Assembly: GCA_951230915.1 (NCBI GenBank)
Contig: OX579635.1
Location: 3,038,001 to 3,102,000, forward strand
Reading direction: 5' to 3'
Source of the DNA: Antitrichia curtipendula
Taxonomy: Eukaryota > Streptophyta > Bryopsida > Hypnales > Leucodontaceae
Length of the DNA: 64,000 nt
Shown piece by piece: positions 10,616-21,395 of this stretch. Each line of letters begins with the position of its first letter. Within the stretch, counting starts at the first letter, position 1. The notes beneath the pieces were generated by a model. The model was not told the DNA's origin, did not search any database, and was given only the letters and a program-made list of their open reading frames with translations. The position numbers and the translations under genes were made by a program.

Positions 10616-13600
10616 GATGAGATTTAAGCCTTTGGAAGGGTCGTTTTTAGGATTGTTTCCCTTGATGTGAACTAGTGCATTGCTATCAAAATATTCAATA
10701 ATTAAAATTAAATTAAATTAAATATTGTTATATGACATGGCCATCTCCCAACCACATGAGATTATTGATGTGGTGAAGTTCCCAAGTTCCCCATAGTCCA
10801 AGAACTTGTAGTCTTGTTGAAGACCTCAATTTTATCTAATGTTGAAACACTCACTCAAATATGAGGCCTACATAAATGCATCAACTTCCACTTTTGTTAT
10901 AAGCAAAGGCCACACTAAAACGTCATGAGTCTAAAAGTGCCACTTGATCAAATATTCTCATTACATACATCTACTAATCAATATGTATCAATCATTGAAG
11001 AAACAATTTTAGAATATCTACCAAAGAAACTTCAATTCCTCATAACTTTTGTACTCGGTATCCAAATGATGCATTCTTTGGTGCATTGAAATCTCCTTTT
11101 ATTTTTCAATTGAATTTTATATTTTAATTAGTCTAGTAATAGAAACTATGCATCTTAGAAAGACTGACAATTAGAATGAAAAGATAGAGGAGATTAAGAG
11201 ACTAAGATAGGAAGTCTGTAAAGTGACCAAGTTTTAAAAGCATTATCTAACACATATTGCTTTCTTCAATGTTCCAATACTAAACATGTAAGGGGGTGGA
11301 CACTTCTAAAGTCTTAAGTGATTCCAACTTCAAAATTCATAACTAATTCCATGAAGGCTCAAAAAATATAAAACAACTTGGGTTAGATGCCAATTCTATT
11401 TTTCTTTGAGAAAATTTCTAAAAAATATTTCAAGAAGTCACACTCCCCATTATTGTGAATTAACCTGTAAATGGTTGGCTTTTTAGACCGTCTATTTGAG
11501 AAGAGGTTTGGATTTATAACATTGATTGAATGATCTTGCTTGTACATAAATAAACACAATATGCTGAGGGACTTTGCCATTTTGGAAACATGCCGTAAAC
11601 ACAAGTGAAAAACAAGAATCACAAAGTTTGAAAATTGTATGTAAAAATTATCAAGAGCCAAAGTTCAATGGATAGGTTTTCTGAAATTCATGTCCTAATT
11701 CAATTGCACTCAAGTTACTTCAACATTGTGCAGTAAGCAGGTACTTGTTATCTATTAATTAGATTGAACATGCTTCTGAGAATACGAACGCAGCACTACC
11801 TTAATAAAATTGACATTTTATTTTTGCTTGTGTTTGAAAGAGCTTCCATGATTCTGATGGTGAGCATACAGCTGAAGCAACTACTGTAGCATCAACCAAA
11901 CAACAGACATGGCCTGATGAACTGCCGCCTCTCGAGTCTTGACTGTAACCATAATCATTGCTTGTCAAACTCGTAGAGCCACCCACTAAAATGGGTCACC
12001 GAAGTCTCCATTGGACCTCAACAATTTGACTTTCCAACACCCATCATGTATTGGTGGTAACTTGATTAATTAGATGTGATGCAATGCAAAACTTGGGGTG
12101 TTTAAGTTAAGATTGGCCCTGCAGTCCATCGAATTCTATGGGACGTCATTGTCACGTGGGAGGCACAAGGCATGTGAGCCAGACATGTGAGAAGAGTGGC
12201 CGGTCCAAATCATTACAGAAATGGGGTTGGGAGTCTTTCAGGATTGCTGGGCACCTTCTCAAACAGTCATGCCGCTGATCTTCTGATGTTGATCAAATTA
12301 TCTCTTCCAACTACTGTAGGGAGACGTAATATACGTACCCAGAATCAAGACACCATGCAGTTGTTAACAAAACCAAATAGCACTGCTGGAGGGAGACGAC
12401 AATAATATGGTAGCAGATAGAACAGTACCTGTAAACCTTACAAATTGAACCTCGAAAGTTGCAAAAAAAAAAACAAGTTCACAGAAGTTTTCATTAAATT
12501 TTTAATTTCAAAGCTCCAGGTGATTTTGCCAAATTTTAGAATACAGTGTCTCACCATAGTCACCTTAGTTTCTTTGAATCCATGAAGCTCCATGTGAGTG
12601 CTTCACATATATATATGCTAGTGTTTTTCAGCAATGGAATGAGTGATTGTAATCAAATTGTCATTCAATTAGGATCAAGAGTTGTTCAGTTCTGAGTTGC
12701 CCTCCAATGGCTAATAACAACAAATCCTTTGTACCTCCAGGGTTGTCCATCTCCAAAGAGTAAACTTTAAGAAAATCATCTCATGGCCCTTGCAAGTGCA
12801 AGCAAACACCCAAACTTAATCCAAATTAAAAACTATTGACATTGACATCTCTAAGATAGAATGTTGCCTAAGTATGAGCAATAATTCTGTGTTTGATGTT
12901 ATCCTCTGCAAGACCTAGTGCACAATTGGGAGATGGTCCACTCCCTTGAAATTGGCTGATTCTGTGAGTAAATTGTCGTTCATGCCAAGCAAGAGATCGG
13001 ATTCCCCACCTGGGTTGCAGCAGGTGAGTGAGAGAATTGTCCCATTCAACTAAGTTTTAAGTACAAGCTCATGTGAGCATCATGGTTCCCACCTGCATTG
13101 CCGATTTCTGAATCAGTGCATTCCCACGCAGGAACATGGATTGGGGTCTGACAGTCCTCAACTCAACAACAACAACTTCCACCACCACCACCATGGCCAA
13201 GTTCTTTGATGGGAAGACTTCCCGCAAGTCCCACTTTTGTTAACTTTGTCTGTGTGGCCACAATCCCACATAACCAGTGCTGCCTCAAGTGGTACTTCCA
13301 TGACAAACAGCTGCTCAGAGGAACTGGAAACTCATCATAATCACCATGTTGGGCACCACTCTGTGCTGTACTGTGTACTGTACGGTACTGTACATTTGTG
13401 AAGCACTCTTGAAATTTGTTGGATGTCCACTGGAAATCACGAATTGGAAAAAAGGCTGGCTAGTAATCAGCAGAACATGAGCGGTGACAAAGCTGTATGG
13501 AGTGCAAAATCACATTGCATTATGTTTACTACGTGGGAAACAAGTCCACAGATTGTCGCCGGGGACAAAATCATTTCCAAGGTCATTTATTTGGCTGAAA

Positions 13601-14990
13601 TAGCATTTTTGACCAGTGGAGTGTTTAGACATGGGCTAGGGTTTGTCCACTTCTTCAACCCACAAGGTCACCAACCACTGTAGCCAACTCAACAGACAAG
13701 GTGGAGAAGTTTTGGGGCTTGCCTTGGTGGGTGTCTGGTGGAGGAGTGTTCCTACTTTGTCTAACGAGTCTGCAGCCGTGTCCGATGAACTAGGTGGCAC
13801 ACACAATAGCCTGATGACGTGGAAGTACTTTGAGAGGATGAAAGACTAGCCAAGGTGTCATTGTTCACATTGTTTCTAGTGGCTTGTCTAATCCAAGCCT
13901 TGTACACAAAGACTTAGGAATCATGTTAACCAAATTATGAGTTGCTTTGTATAACACTAATATATTGATCCATTAGAGTTTTCTACAATATCAAGAGATG
14001 ACTAAGCAAGTGACTAAGTCAAATAGGCTTGCCCAGATTGGAAGAACAAGGCACACACAATTGACAAGGGTGATCACTATTTATCCAAATTGGGAGAATA
14101 TTAAGCTTGTACATAATCAATTTTCCACCAATCGTATGTTAGGCTTTGTGCAAAGTTTGGTGCAATGATTTAAATCTCATGCCCTCCTCAAACAACATTT
14201 GAATTGCTTTTTGAGAATATCTCTCTTATATCAACTATGTTTTTTTCACTTGTGCTAGAATGCTCAAAAATTTAGTTGAAGTTTTCAAGTCCAATAAAAT
14301 TTCCATAATATTTTTTATATTTTGTAGGGATTAGTTTCAACAAATTATCCTTGATGTCTTGCTAAATAATTGTATTTACTTCTTTAAGATTATCAAAGGG
14401 GTTATAGCTAAACCCAAGATTTCATTGAAACTAATGATACTTAGACAAAAAAAAAAAAAAAAAGTTTGGTTGCAATGAGGTAAACTTCTTAAGGCAACAA
14501 CAAGCTCCATAGGATATTTTTTTAGAACAAAGCTAATTGTATATAGTGTGCACTTTTGTGCATTTTAGATCATATTCAAAAATAAATAAATTTCAAACCA
14601 TTTTTATGTGTAGGGTGTAATTATTAAAAAACTAAGAAGTCTAGACTAACCCTTTTTTAAATTTATGTACATGAAAATTAGAGGTTTAAAAATTGTGATT
14701 TGACAAAATAAATTGTCTTGAAGATTTTAAATTTTGAAATCTTTCATTAAATGATAATTTGATAAAATAATCACAATAATTTTATGGAAAATAAGGTGAA
14801 CTTTAGATTTGATTTTTGGATTTCCATCATTAAATTGCACTAGAGTATTCTATCAAATTGGAGATTCAATTAATCTAAAGAAAATCAAATATATATATAT
14901 ATATAAAATAAAAATAAAAATATGTGATGAGCTTATATTACCTATTTATTTATAAAAATTTAAGCTCAAAGTTTCAAACACACTTTATTT
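10616..14990. other. Intergenic region with decayed MITE fragments, no gene recognised
   Basis: About 10910-11205 resembles the T MITE at 51013 ('aaagtgccacttgatc', 'gatgcattctttggtgcatt'). About 11321-11430 resembles the S MITE interior ('ttcataactaattccat'). The stretch 11780-13850 is less AT-rich and contains several short frames on both strands plus a CCA run at about 13179-13192 and a TGTACTG repeat at 13365-13393. No domain or exon structure could be supported. There is a poly-A run at about 14446-14463. Confidence 0.45.
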
Positions 14991-15110
14991 TCAATATAAG
15001 AACCCCATGTTTTAAGTGACGTTTTCATGATTTTAGGAGACGAACTTTAGTGGACGTTCAATAAAACAACTTGTGTTTTTATGTCAATAATTACTAATTA
15101 TATATAACTT
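14991..15110 (+). mobile_element. CACTA-like terminal region, weak
   Basis: 'tataagaaccccatgtttta' followed by repeated 'gacg' motifs matches 38426-38540, which begins with an intact CACTATAAG. The first bases here have decayed to CAATATAAG. Repeated GACG-type subterminal motifs are common in En/Spm (CACTA) elements. No opposite terminus was found. Confidence 0.4.
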
Positions 15111-15113
15111 ATT

Positions 15114-15264
15114 GATGCCTCATACAAGGCGGTTGCTCTTGAGGTCAAGGTTCAACTATAGGATTTGGTAACTAACTAGCTGCCAACGTAATGATATTGT
15201 AGCTCGGCAACAAGTCTTCTAGTTGGCCCTTTGCCTCAAGAGCAACCGCCTTGTATGTGGCATC
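15114..15264. repeat. Inverted repeat, 33-nt arms, 85-nt spacer
   Basis: The left arm 15114-15146 contains ACAAGGCGGTTGCTCTTGAG. The right arm 15232-15264 is its reverse complement with about two mismatches. A transcript across it would fold into a long stem with a large loop. It lies just inside the CACTA-like terminus at 14991-15110, so it may be a transposon sub-structure instead of an RNA gene. I do not recognise the arm as any named miRNA. Confidence 0.75.
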
Positions 15265-17578
15265 ATTGAGCTGTAGATGGTGACTGGAGTTGATGTTGGT
15301 GATCATCCAAAGGATGCCATAGATGTTGATGAATTATATATACATGCTCATAAACTTGTGGCACATGACATAGTCTAGTGAGTACCTATGTACCTTGTAG
15401 CCCTACCTCTGCAGTTCAGTGTTGTACAACACCTTGAATGTTGCATCTAAGAGTTAGAAAATGAAACATTTTCACTTTTCATCAAATCTCACTCATCTCT
15501 TTGGAAAAGCAATAGTTCCTTTCTTTAGTGCAGTGTGCTATTATTGTGAGATAGAGCTATGATACAAAAAATAATTGGTCAACTCATTTGTTTAACATTG
15601 AATCCGCTATGTTGTGGCAAATGGTGTGGTCTTATTTCTCCTTTGCAAAAGGACATCATTTGAACATGAAAAAAGTGCATTCTTTAATGTGGCCCCACAC
15701 CTCTTCTATATATCTGTGTCAGATTGCTTGTTATATTCTCCCTTAGCAACTTTGAGGCTTTGTTTGAATGGTTAGAGGGCATCGCTGCATGGGATCGAAA
15801 TTTGTCATGTATTCTATGCAGTCTTTTCTTGAAAACGCAACACTTTATATCTTAATACATGATGTTCCAAAGGATGACAAGGCCAATGATGGACTAGAAC
15901 TACAAGAGGGTGACATAGATTTTGTGCATGCAGAGGGTTGTACGTTTGGACCTACGTTGTAGACAGTGAGGCAACAAGGCTAGAAACTAAGGAAATTGAA
16001 ACTTCTTGACCACGCCATTGACGGTGACAAAGAAAAGGTACATATTTTTGGTGAACATGCCCTTCATCTCCTTGTAGAGCTTAAAAAAGAAGAGCAAGTA
16101 ATAGCTCTTTGGGAGGGATTGTTGGACAAGTAGTTGGGTGTCCGACCTTAGGGTTTGTTTGTTATATAAGTCAAGCGCAATGATAATTAAGTATATGTGG
16201 CTAATATTCTTGAGTTTCTACTCAATGCCATGGTAATTGATCATGGTCAGCCGTCAGTTCCAACAGTTTGTAGCACAATGTACGTTGCATTGTTCCACGG
16301 AAGTTGTAGCACATTTCGATGCAGGCAAGACATAAAGTGCATGCTAATGAGGCCAAAGTCTTCTAGAAAGAATTTATACTTGCAATTTTTTTGGTAGAAA
16401 CTTATTATACTACAAATCCTTTACTTGCTTCATTTGCTTCGTAAGGATGATGGTTTGAGGTGTGCATAATTTTCCCGAATATTCTTCCAAATGTTATATT
16501 TGCATCCTTTGGGTGAACAAAGACAACATCTAAATGTTGCAAGAATATAATATGATGTCACTAACATGAGGAAATTGCATGCAGTTGCCCATAAAAAAAA
16601 AGATATCATACATAGCAAGCAAAGCCTCTCACCACAAGCAATGAGAAGAGTTGGCCAATGGTAGAACAAATGTAGAACAAATTTGAAAGTAAAGGGGATG
16701 AGGGGAGACTTAAACTAGAAATTGAAGATCTTGAGTCAAGTGTTAAAAATGGCTAGTGAACAAAATGCTTACATTGAAATCTTTCTAAAATCTTACATTC
16801 AAATCTTCCAAATTGTCAAGAAATCCTAATTGCAAAGGAAAAAAAACTCTCTTCTTAAAAATTTATTACATTTTATTTATAAATTGATATTTTAATCTTT
16901 CTATATAATAAGACAAAATTTATGAAGGTTCAAAACATTGTAGACAGAACAACATTAATCATATATATAAGACAATAAAAAAATTTCATAAATTTCATAA
17001 AGTGAAAAAAATCTTAAATAAAAAAACACATTAGACATAAATTTTCCTTACTGAACATTCTTATCATTGGATATAAATTTTTGTTTATTTGTTTGGTATT
17101 AGAAGTTCTTTTACCATAGTAGTAGAAGTATCTAGAAGATTTTGTATTTTGAATAAATATTGTATATATTTTTTAAACTCTTCATCAATTCTTTTATTAT
17201 ATATTTATAAAATAATGCAATTGTAGATAAACAAACATGAAAAATATGGTACAAAAAGTTGTATTTTATATGAAAGGCCAAACAAAATAAATTGATGCAA
17301 TAGTCATAGCTTTAGTTGTCATGGCTTTACTCGCCATCTTTTTTTTTTGTCGTGACTTTCTTTCCATGACTTTGGTTGTGGATTTAGTCATTGATACACT
17401 TTGGGGGCTTCATTTCATGACTTTGAACAAATCTATTCACACCTAGTGCACCCCATAGTCATCAATACAAGAATATAAATATTAAAATTTAAAATATCCC
17501 TTAAACCACTTTCAGCTTGAAGGTTGTCAATAAAATTTAAAGCAAGAAATTCACTTTAAATAGTGCTAGGGGACAACA
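15265..17578. other. Intergenic region, no gene recognised
   Basis: Composition between 15270 and 16680 is less extreme than its surroundings, and short frames occur on both strands, for example a 64-codon plus-strand frame at 15768-15962. No domain was recognised. It could be the decayed interior of the element whose edge lies at 14991, but that is only inference from position. 16860-17280 is very AT-rich. Confidence 0.4.
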
Positions 17579-17612
17579 TTGAGTGCACAATGCATAACCA
17601 TGATAGCTACCA

Positions 17613-17853
17613 TCTCCTCTCAATTCCGCCCTCATGTACGGAAGGGAAACATTTCAGAGCGAAATTGTACGCTGCAGGTACATGAGGGCAGCATTGCAAT
17701 ATTGGGTGTTAATAGGCTGCATGACCCATTACCACTCTCCTCTCAATTCCGCCCTGATGTACGGAATGGATACATTTCAGAACTTAATTGTACGCTGCAG
17801 GTACGTGAGGGCGGCATTGCAACATTGTGTGGCAATAGGCTGGTTCACCTTAC
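17613..17853 (+). repeat. Tandem duplication of a 123-bp unit, exactly in frame
   Basis: The unit starting at 17613 recurs at 17736 with a constant 123-bp offset and about 85 percent identity. Because 123 is 41 codons, an open frame (17579-17866) reads through both copies and encodes two similar 41-residue blocks, each containing SQFRP and NCTLQV. In copy 1 the arms GCCCTCATGTAC (17628-17639) and its complement (17678-17689) form a perfect 12-bp stem; copy 2 has lost two pairs. The right edge 'aataggctggttcacctta' resembles the terminus of the MITE at 252-819, so this may be a rearranged MITE. Confidence 0.75.
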
Positions 17854-17866
17854 ATGCATTGATTAG

Positions 17867-18856
17867 ATTCCTTCTCTATGCATTTTCTGGAGAGAACTGT
17901 ATTCAGCACTCACAGCGGCATGCGCATGATATTTCTGTAGCAGTTGAACGTGTTCTTGGCACAACCATTATCACATGCATTTCATACAGTGGGTTGGCGC
18001 AGCAGACGTTTTCTGACTTCGCAGATGTTGTTGAACGAAGTCGCTGCAATATCAGCATAATAGCAACACTAGCTGGGTTCAGTGGTTCGTGAGCATTCAG
18101 CCTGTACTAAACATCAAGTATGCGTCGCATTGAGGGTTCAAGTCTCTGTTCACTTGCAGACTGCTTCAGCGTGTACCTGTCTGGTTGATTGTTACTACCT
18201 AGCTAATCGGAAAACAAGACGCCAGCTAGCAAGTCGAACAGAACAATCAACAATCGGACGCATCGAGATGAGGCCCGCGGTTTGAGAAGCAAACCAGTGA
18301 GAGCACTTGTGCACTGCACTGCACCTCTCACTTTTTTTTTATTAGTAGATATGCGGGTGGATAACAGAAGCCTATATATCTCACCTCTGCACAATTCTTT
18401 TCGGAGTGACCAGCGGCATTCACATGCATGGAATGTTCGTGCATCGGATAGTATCTAGCTAGATGGTGCTCAAGGAAAAATCCTACGCCTAGACAGCCTA
18501 CTATGATGTGTAAAATACAGGTGGGAGCGGGTGGTGCAAATCAGTAACGCACACACCTCAGCAACCAGAGCTTCTTCATTCTCGTCACACGTACGTTTTG
18601 GCTGATCGGAAACAATGAAAGCTGGACGACTAAGCTCCTGACCCACTAATCTGCTCCTGATTCTTAATAAGAGAAACTGGGGTGGAGGAGCTAATACGCT
18701 ATAGTAAGAATAACACCAGACAGGCAGCGGGCGAGATTGATCATACCGGCCTCTGCTAGCTACAAGGTCAAAATGCATCACAAAAAATTTATGATCTGTA
18801 AAATTGAAGGTCTATGGTCGCCATGCATGAGGATTGGCCACCACTCGGAGTCAGGG
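17867..18856. other. 3' flank of the expansin gene
   Basis: Moderate GC, unique-looking sequence downstream of the minus-strand expansin stop codon. A possible AATAAA signal on the minus strand lies at about 18338-18343, some 510 bases after the stop; nothing closer is convincing. A frame at 17634-18092 continues from the duplicated MITE-like repeat and has no recognisable domain. Confidence 0.4.
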
Positions 18857-20338
18857 TCAGAAGTTGACGCCTTCGAAAGTCTGGCCGAACTGCCAGTTGC
18901 CCGGCGCAGCGTCGTTGGATATGGCCTCGGATCCGTCGCTGGTGACGGCCTTGAACGAGAGTGGTTGGCCCTTCATGTTACTGTTGCCGGTGAACTGCCA
19001 CATGGATCCCCAGTTGCGCCTCATAGACTCCCAGGGGGTGTTGCTGCCCTTGATGTACAACTGCTGCACGTCGCCCGCGCCGCCCACGTTCGTCACCAGC
19101 ACCAACACGAACCAAGGGTTGCCATTCACGGTGAACCGCATTCCTCCGGCTTTCAAACATGGAACCCTGAATACAATAAACGGGACCATTTCAAAGTCAG
19201 TAACCATGAACTACAATCTGCCGAAACTTGCATAATAGACACAATACTTTGGGGGCACATGGACTAACTAATATGAAAATACTCGGCAAACATTGGCGAC
19301 TTAGTGACATTAAGTGCACGAGATTAAAGAATAACGGGCATGAAGTACGAGTTGTTCACGTACCGTCTGTACTTGATGGGGATGACTCCTCCTGCCTCTC
19401 TCGCGAGGTTCACGAACATTGGGTGCGCGAGGTCGAAATGCTGCTTGGGGGGGTCGCACCATCCACCGGAGGACCCATGAGGGCAGAAGTTGGTCGCTGT
19501 CACTGTGATCGTCCTGCCGCCGGGAAGACAGTACACGGAGCCATTGGGATCACAAGCGAGCTCGTAACAGGAACCACAGCTGAGGCCCGTGTTGAACAAT
19601 GCCGCACTCAGTGCCGCGGTGTTGGTTCCGTATCCAGTATTGTAAAGGTTCCCAAACCCACACGCCCCGCCTGCAGCATTCACAGGACCACACCAAGAAA
19701 CGCAAACATCAGCATTCACGTATTTGAGACCTCAAAAATAACGCACCAAAAAATCGCATACACTCCCAAAATACTCATCTCCTCAAGCGGTCAATCCTAA
19801 CTATACTACACAAATGTCCCCCTAAACAAAACAAAGTGCAGAACTCGAGACAACAAAGCTAAGAAACCTCTGGACACAACTTCAAAGGGGTAACAAGAGA
19901 CAAGTGAACGTTCTCCAATGACCACCATCGCAACCCCCATTTCAAACAATGAAGAAGTCTCTCACGAAAACAAAACGAAACGAAACGAAACGAAATAAAA
20001 AACTTTGAAAAAACGTAATGGCCGTCGTCTCATGGAAATATTAAAATGCCACGACTCTCGACCGTTCCAAGAACCAGTGCAGAGTTTGTTACAAATGTGA
20101 CCTCCGCCATCACCCACCCACCTTGAGTTCCAGAAGCATCAGCGCCACCATAATAAGTAGCATGCGCGTATCCCCAACCCCCCACCGAGCCTTGTGCAGG
20201 AGGGCCGTGAGACTCTTCGTGATGATGGCCTCCCCTCGCATGATGGCCTCCCCCATAGCCACGCCCATGGTTCCGAGCTTCGACTCGGAGCACAAACAGC
20301 ACCAGCAACACCAACAGAGTCCTCCTCACCATCGCCAT
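18857..20338 (-). CDS. EXPA: Alpha-expansin, three exons, His-rich N-terminal linker
   Basis: The product is a secreted wall-loosening protein that acts non-hydrolytically on cellulose-xyloglucan contacts. Exons on the minus strand are 20338-20122, 19670-19364 and 19166-18857, joined through GT-AG introns in phases 1 and 2, giving 277 residues. Residues 1-21 are a signal peptide (R5 R6, then a Leu/Val core, cleavage after VEA). Residues 22-52 are an unusual Gly/His/Arg stretch with seven His. The DPBB domain starts about G53 and has [24 protein letters not shown], eight Cys in all (76, 104, 107, 112, 120, 135, 144, 178) and the HFD motif at 150-152. CBM63 follows from about 177 and ends NWQFGQTF. 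The start ATG at 20338 has G at -3 and +4; a second ATG is two codons on. The loop before HFD ([11 protein letters not shown]) is about six residues shorter than in common seed-plant EXPAs. No frameshift or missing catalytic-site residue was seen, so the gene looks intact. Confidence 0.95.
19167..19363 (-). other. Expansin intron 2, 197 bp
   Basis: Donor GTACGT at 19363 falls after the first two bases of the second Arg codon of YRR. The acceptor TTGTATTCAG ends at 19167. Joining restores YRR-VPC, the conserved junction between the DPBB and CBM63 domains. The phase is 2. Confidence 0.93.
19671..20121 (-). other. Expansin intron 1, 451 bp
   Basis: Donor GTGGGT follows CAAG at 20122; acceptor GCTGCAG ends at 19671. 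Joining gives [16 protein letters not shown], matching the family consensus around DASGTMGGACGYGNLY. The phase is 1. It contains a CGAAA pentanucleotide repeat at about 19974-19997. Confidence 0.93.
19974..19997. repeat. CGAAA microsatellite in expansin intron 1
   Basis: About four tandem ACGAA/CGAAA units on the plus strand, interrupted at the end by 'ataaaa'. Confidence 0.8.
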
Positions 20339-20770
20339 AGCTTTGAGCTTCTTCCACAGCAACCTAAAGCTACGGATCGAAGCGCCTCTCTATCTCGCAA
20401 TGCCGGGAAGTCCTGGCGGTGGGAGTGTTGGTGATGCGGCTAATGATATGAGGCTGGGCTGCTGTTGCGGCTGCTGCAACTAAGTTAGCTGCTGCTGAGG
20501 AGAAGCTGAACTGGAGGGAGGCTGGAGAGGGCAGCCTAAGTAGTGAAGGACGAACTGAAAGCCTGAGGGCAGGGGCCTCAAAGGTTTGTAACTTAAGGGA
20601 GGGAGGGAGGGCGGGCCTGATCAGGGAGCTCTGTAGCAGCAGCCGCCTGTCTGACCACAATGGGAACTGTGGCTGCTGCTAACTTACTGCAACTGCGCTC
20701 GGGAGCAGAGAGGCGCAGACTGGAAAAGGTTCTGGGTTTGAATTGTGCATCAACGTTGGCTTTTGACGTT
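20339..20770 (-). promoter_or_regulatory. Probable 5' UTR and promoter of the expansin gene
   Basis: This is the GC-richer stretch immediately upstream of the expansin ATG. On the coding strand it is rich in CT, with a CCCT repeat opposite the GGGA run at about 20597-20613. I see no clear TATA box. The minus-strand open frame at 20370-20660 is low-complexity leader sequence and I do not call it a gene. Confidence 0.5.
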
Positions 20771-21223
20771 TATTGATGGCAAAGGGGAACTCCGTCACTC
20801 GACTCATTTACGTTTGGAATTATTGGCATGCTCGTATGGAACTTGAGTTATCTAAGGAAAAAGAAAGAGAAAAACGAAAAAGAAAAAGAAAAGAAAATTC
20901 AGACTTGGACATGTTCACTGGTCAGCCATACGACAGGGTCCGTCTTAAGGTAACTACACCTCAAATCACATAGATAAGTAATTCAGCATGGTTGCCATTA
21001 TTATATTGAAAAAACTTTTGGGTGGGATCTTGTTCAAAGCCAAAAGGTAATTTTAGACACTGTATGAATAAACCACAAATTTTCAAAGTGCTAAAAAATA
21101 GGATTTAGGGTAACCAACCATAGACTCTCATGAATAGTGAAAGTACAATTCAAGCAAGAATCTAGCATGTTCATTTTTAGAAAGCGTGCAATTTATCTCA
21201 ACTGAAAGTAAAATCATGTAATC
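20771..21223. other. Intergenic region
   Basis: Contains a purine-rich AAAGAAAAAG-like run at about 20856-20898. No gene was recognised. Confidence 0.4.
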
Positions 21224-21395
21224 TAAGGTAATGTAAGTGAATCCATTGCAAGTCAATGGGGGCAAGCCCATTGCAAGCAAAATTACATTATTAGTATACA
21301 TCCAAATTTTGAAATGTACACCAATAATATAATTTTGCTTGCAATGAACTTGCTCCCATTGATCCACAATGGACTCACCTACATTGACTTACCTA
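21224..21395. mobile_element. U foldback MITE, near-complete palindrome
   Basis: The two halves are inverted copies over almost their whole length (about 80 bp each). Landmarks are TAAGGTAATGTA at the left, TACATT...TTACCTA at the right, and 'gcaagcaaaattacattatt' against 'aataatataattttgcttgc' across the centre near 21308. The terminus again starts TAAGGTA. A related palindrome lies at 27963-28064. Confidence 0.8.

Noticed and set aside
15114..15264. Annotated miRNA gene
   Set aside because: The fold is suggestive, but the arm matches no miRNA that I recognise and there is no expression evidence; kept as an inverted repeat.
17634..18092. 152-codon plus-strand frame as a gene
   Set aside because: Its start lies in the duplicated MITE-like repeat, another frame is also open through that repeat, and no domain was recognised.
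18737..19800. Long open frames on the plus strand (18737-19267, 18834-19235, 19228-19800)
   Set aside because: They lie antisense to the expansin exons, where splice sites, conserved residues and Cys spacing support the minus strand.
20339..20660. N-terminal extension of the expansin and the 96-codon minus-strand frame upstream
   Set aside because: The extension would need a TTG start; the first ATG is at 20338. The upstream frame is low-complexity leader sequence without any domain.
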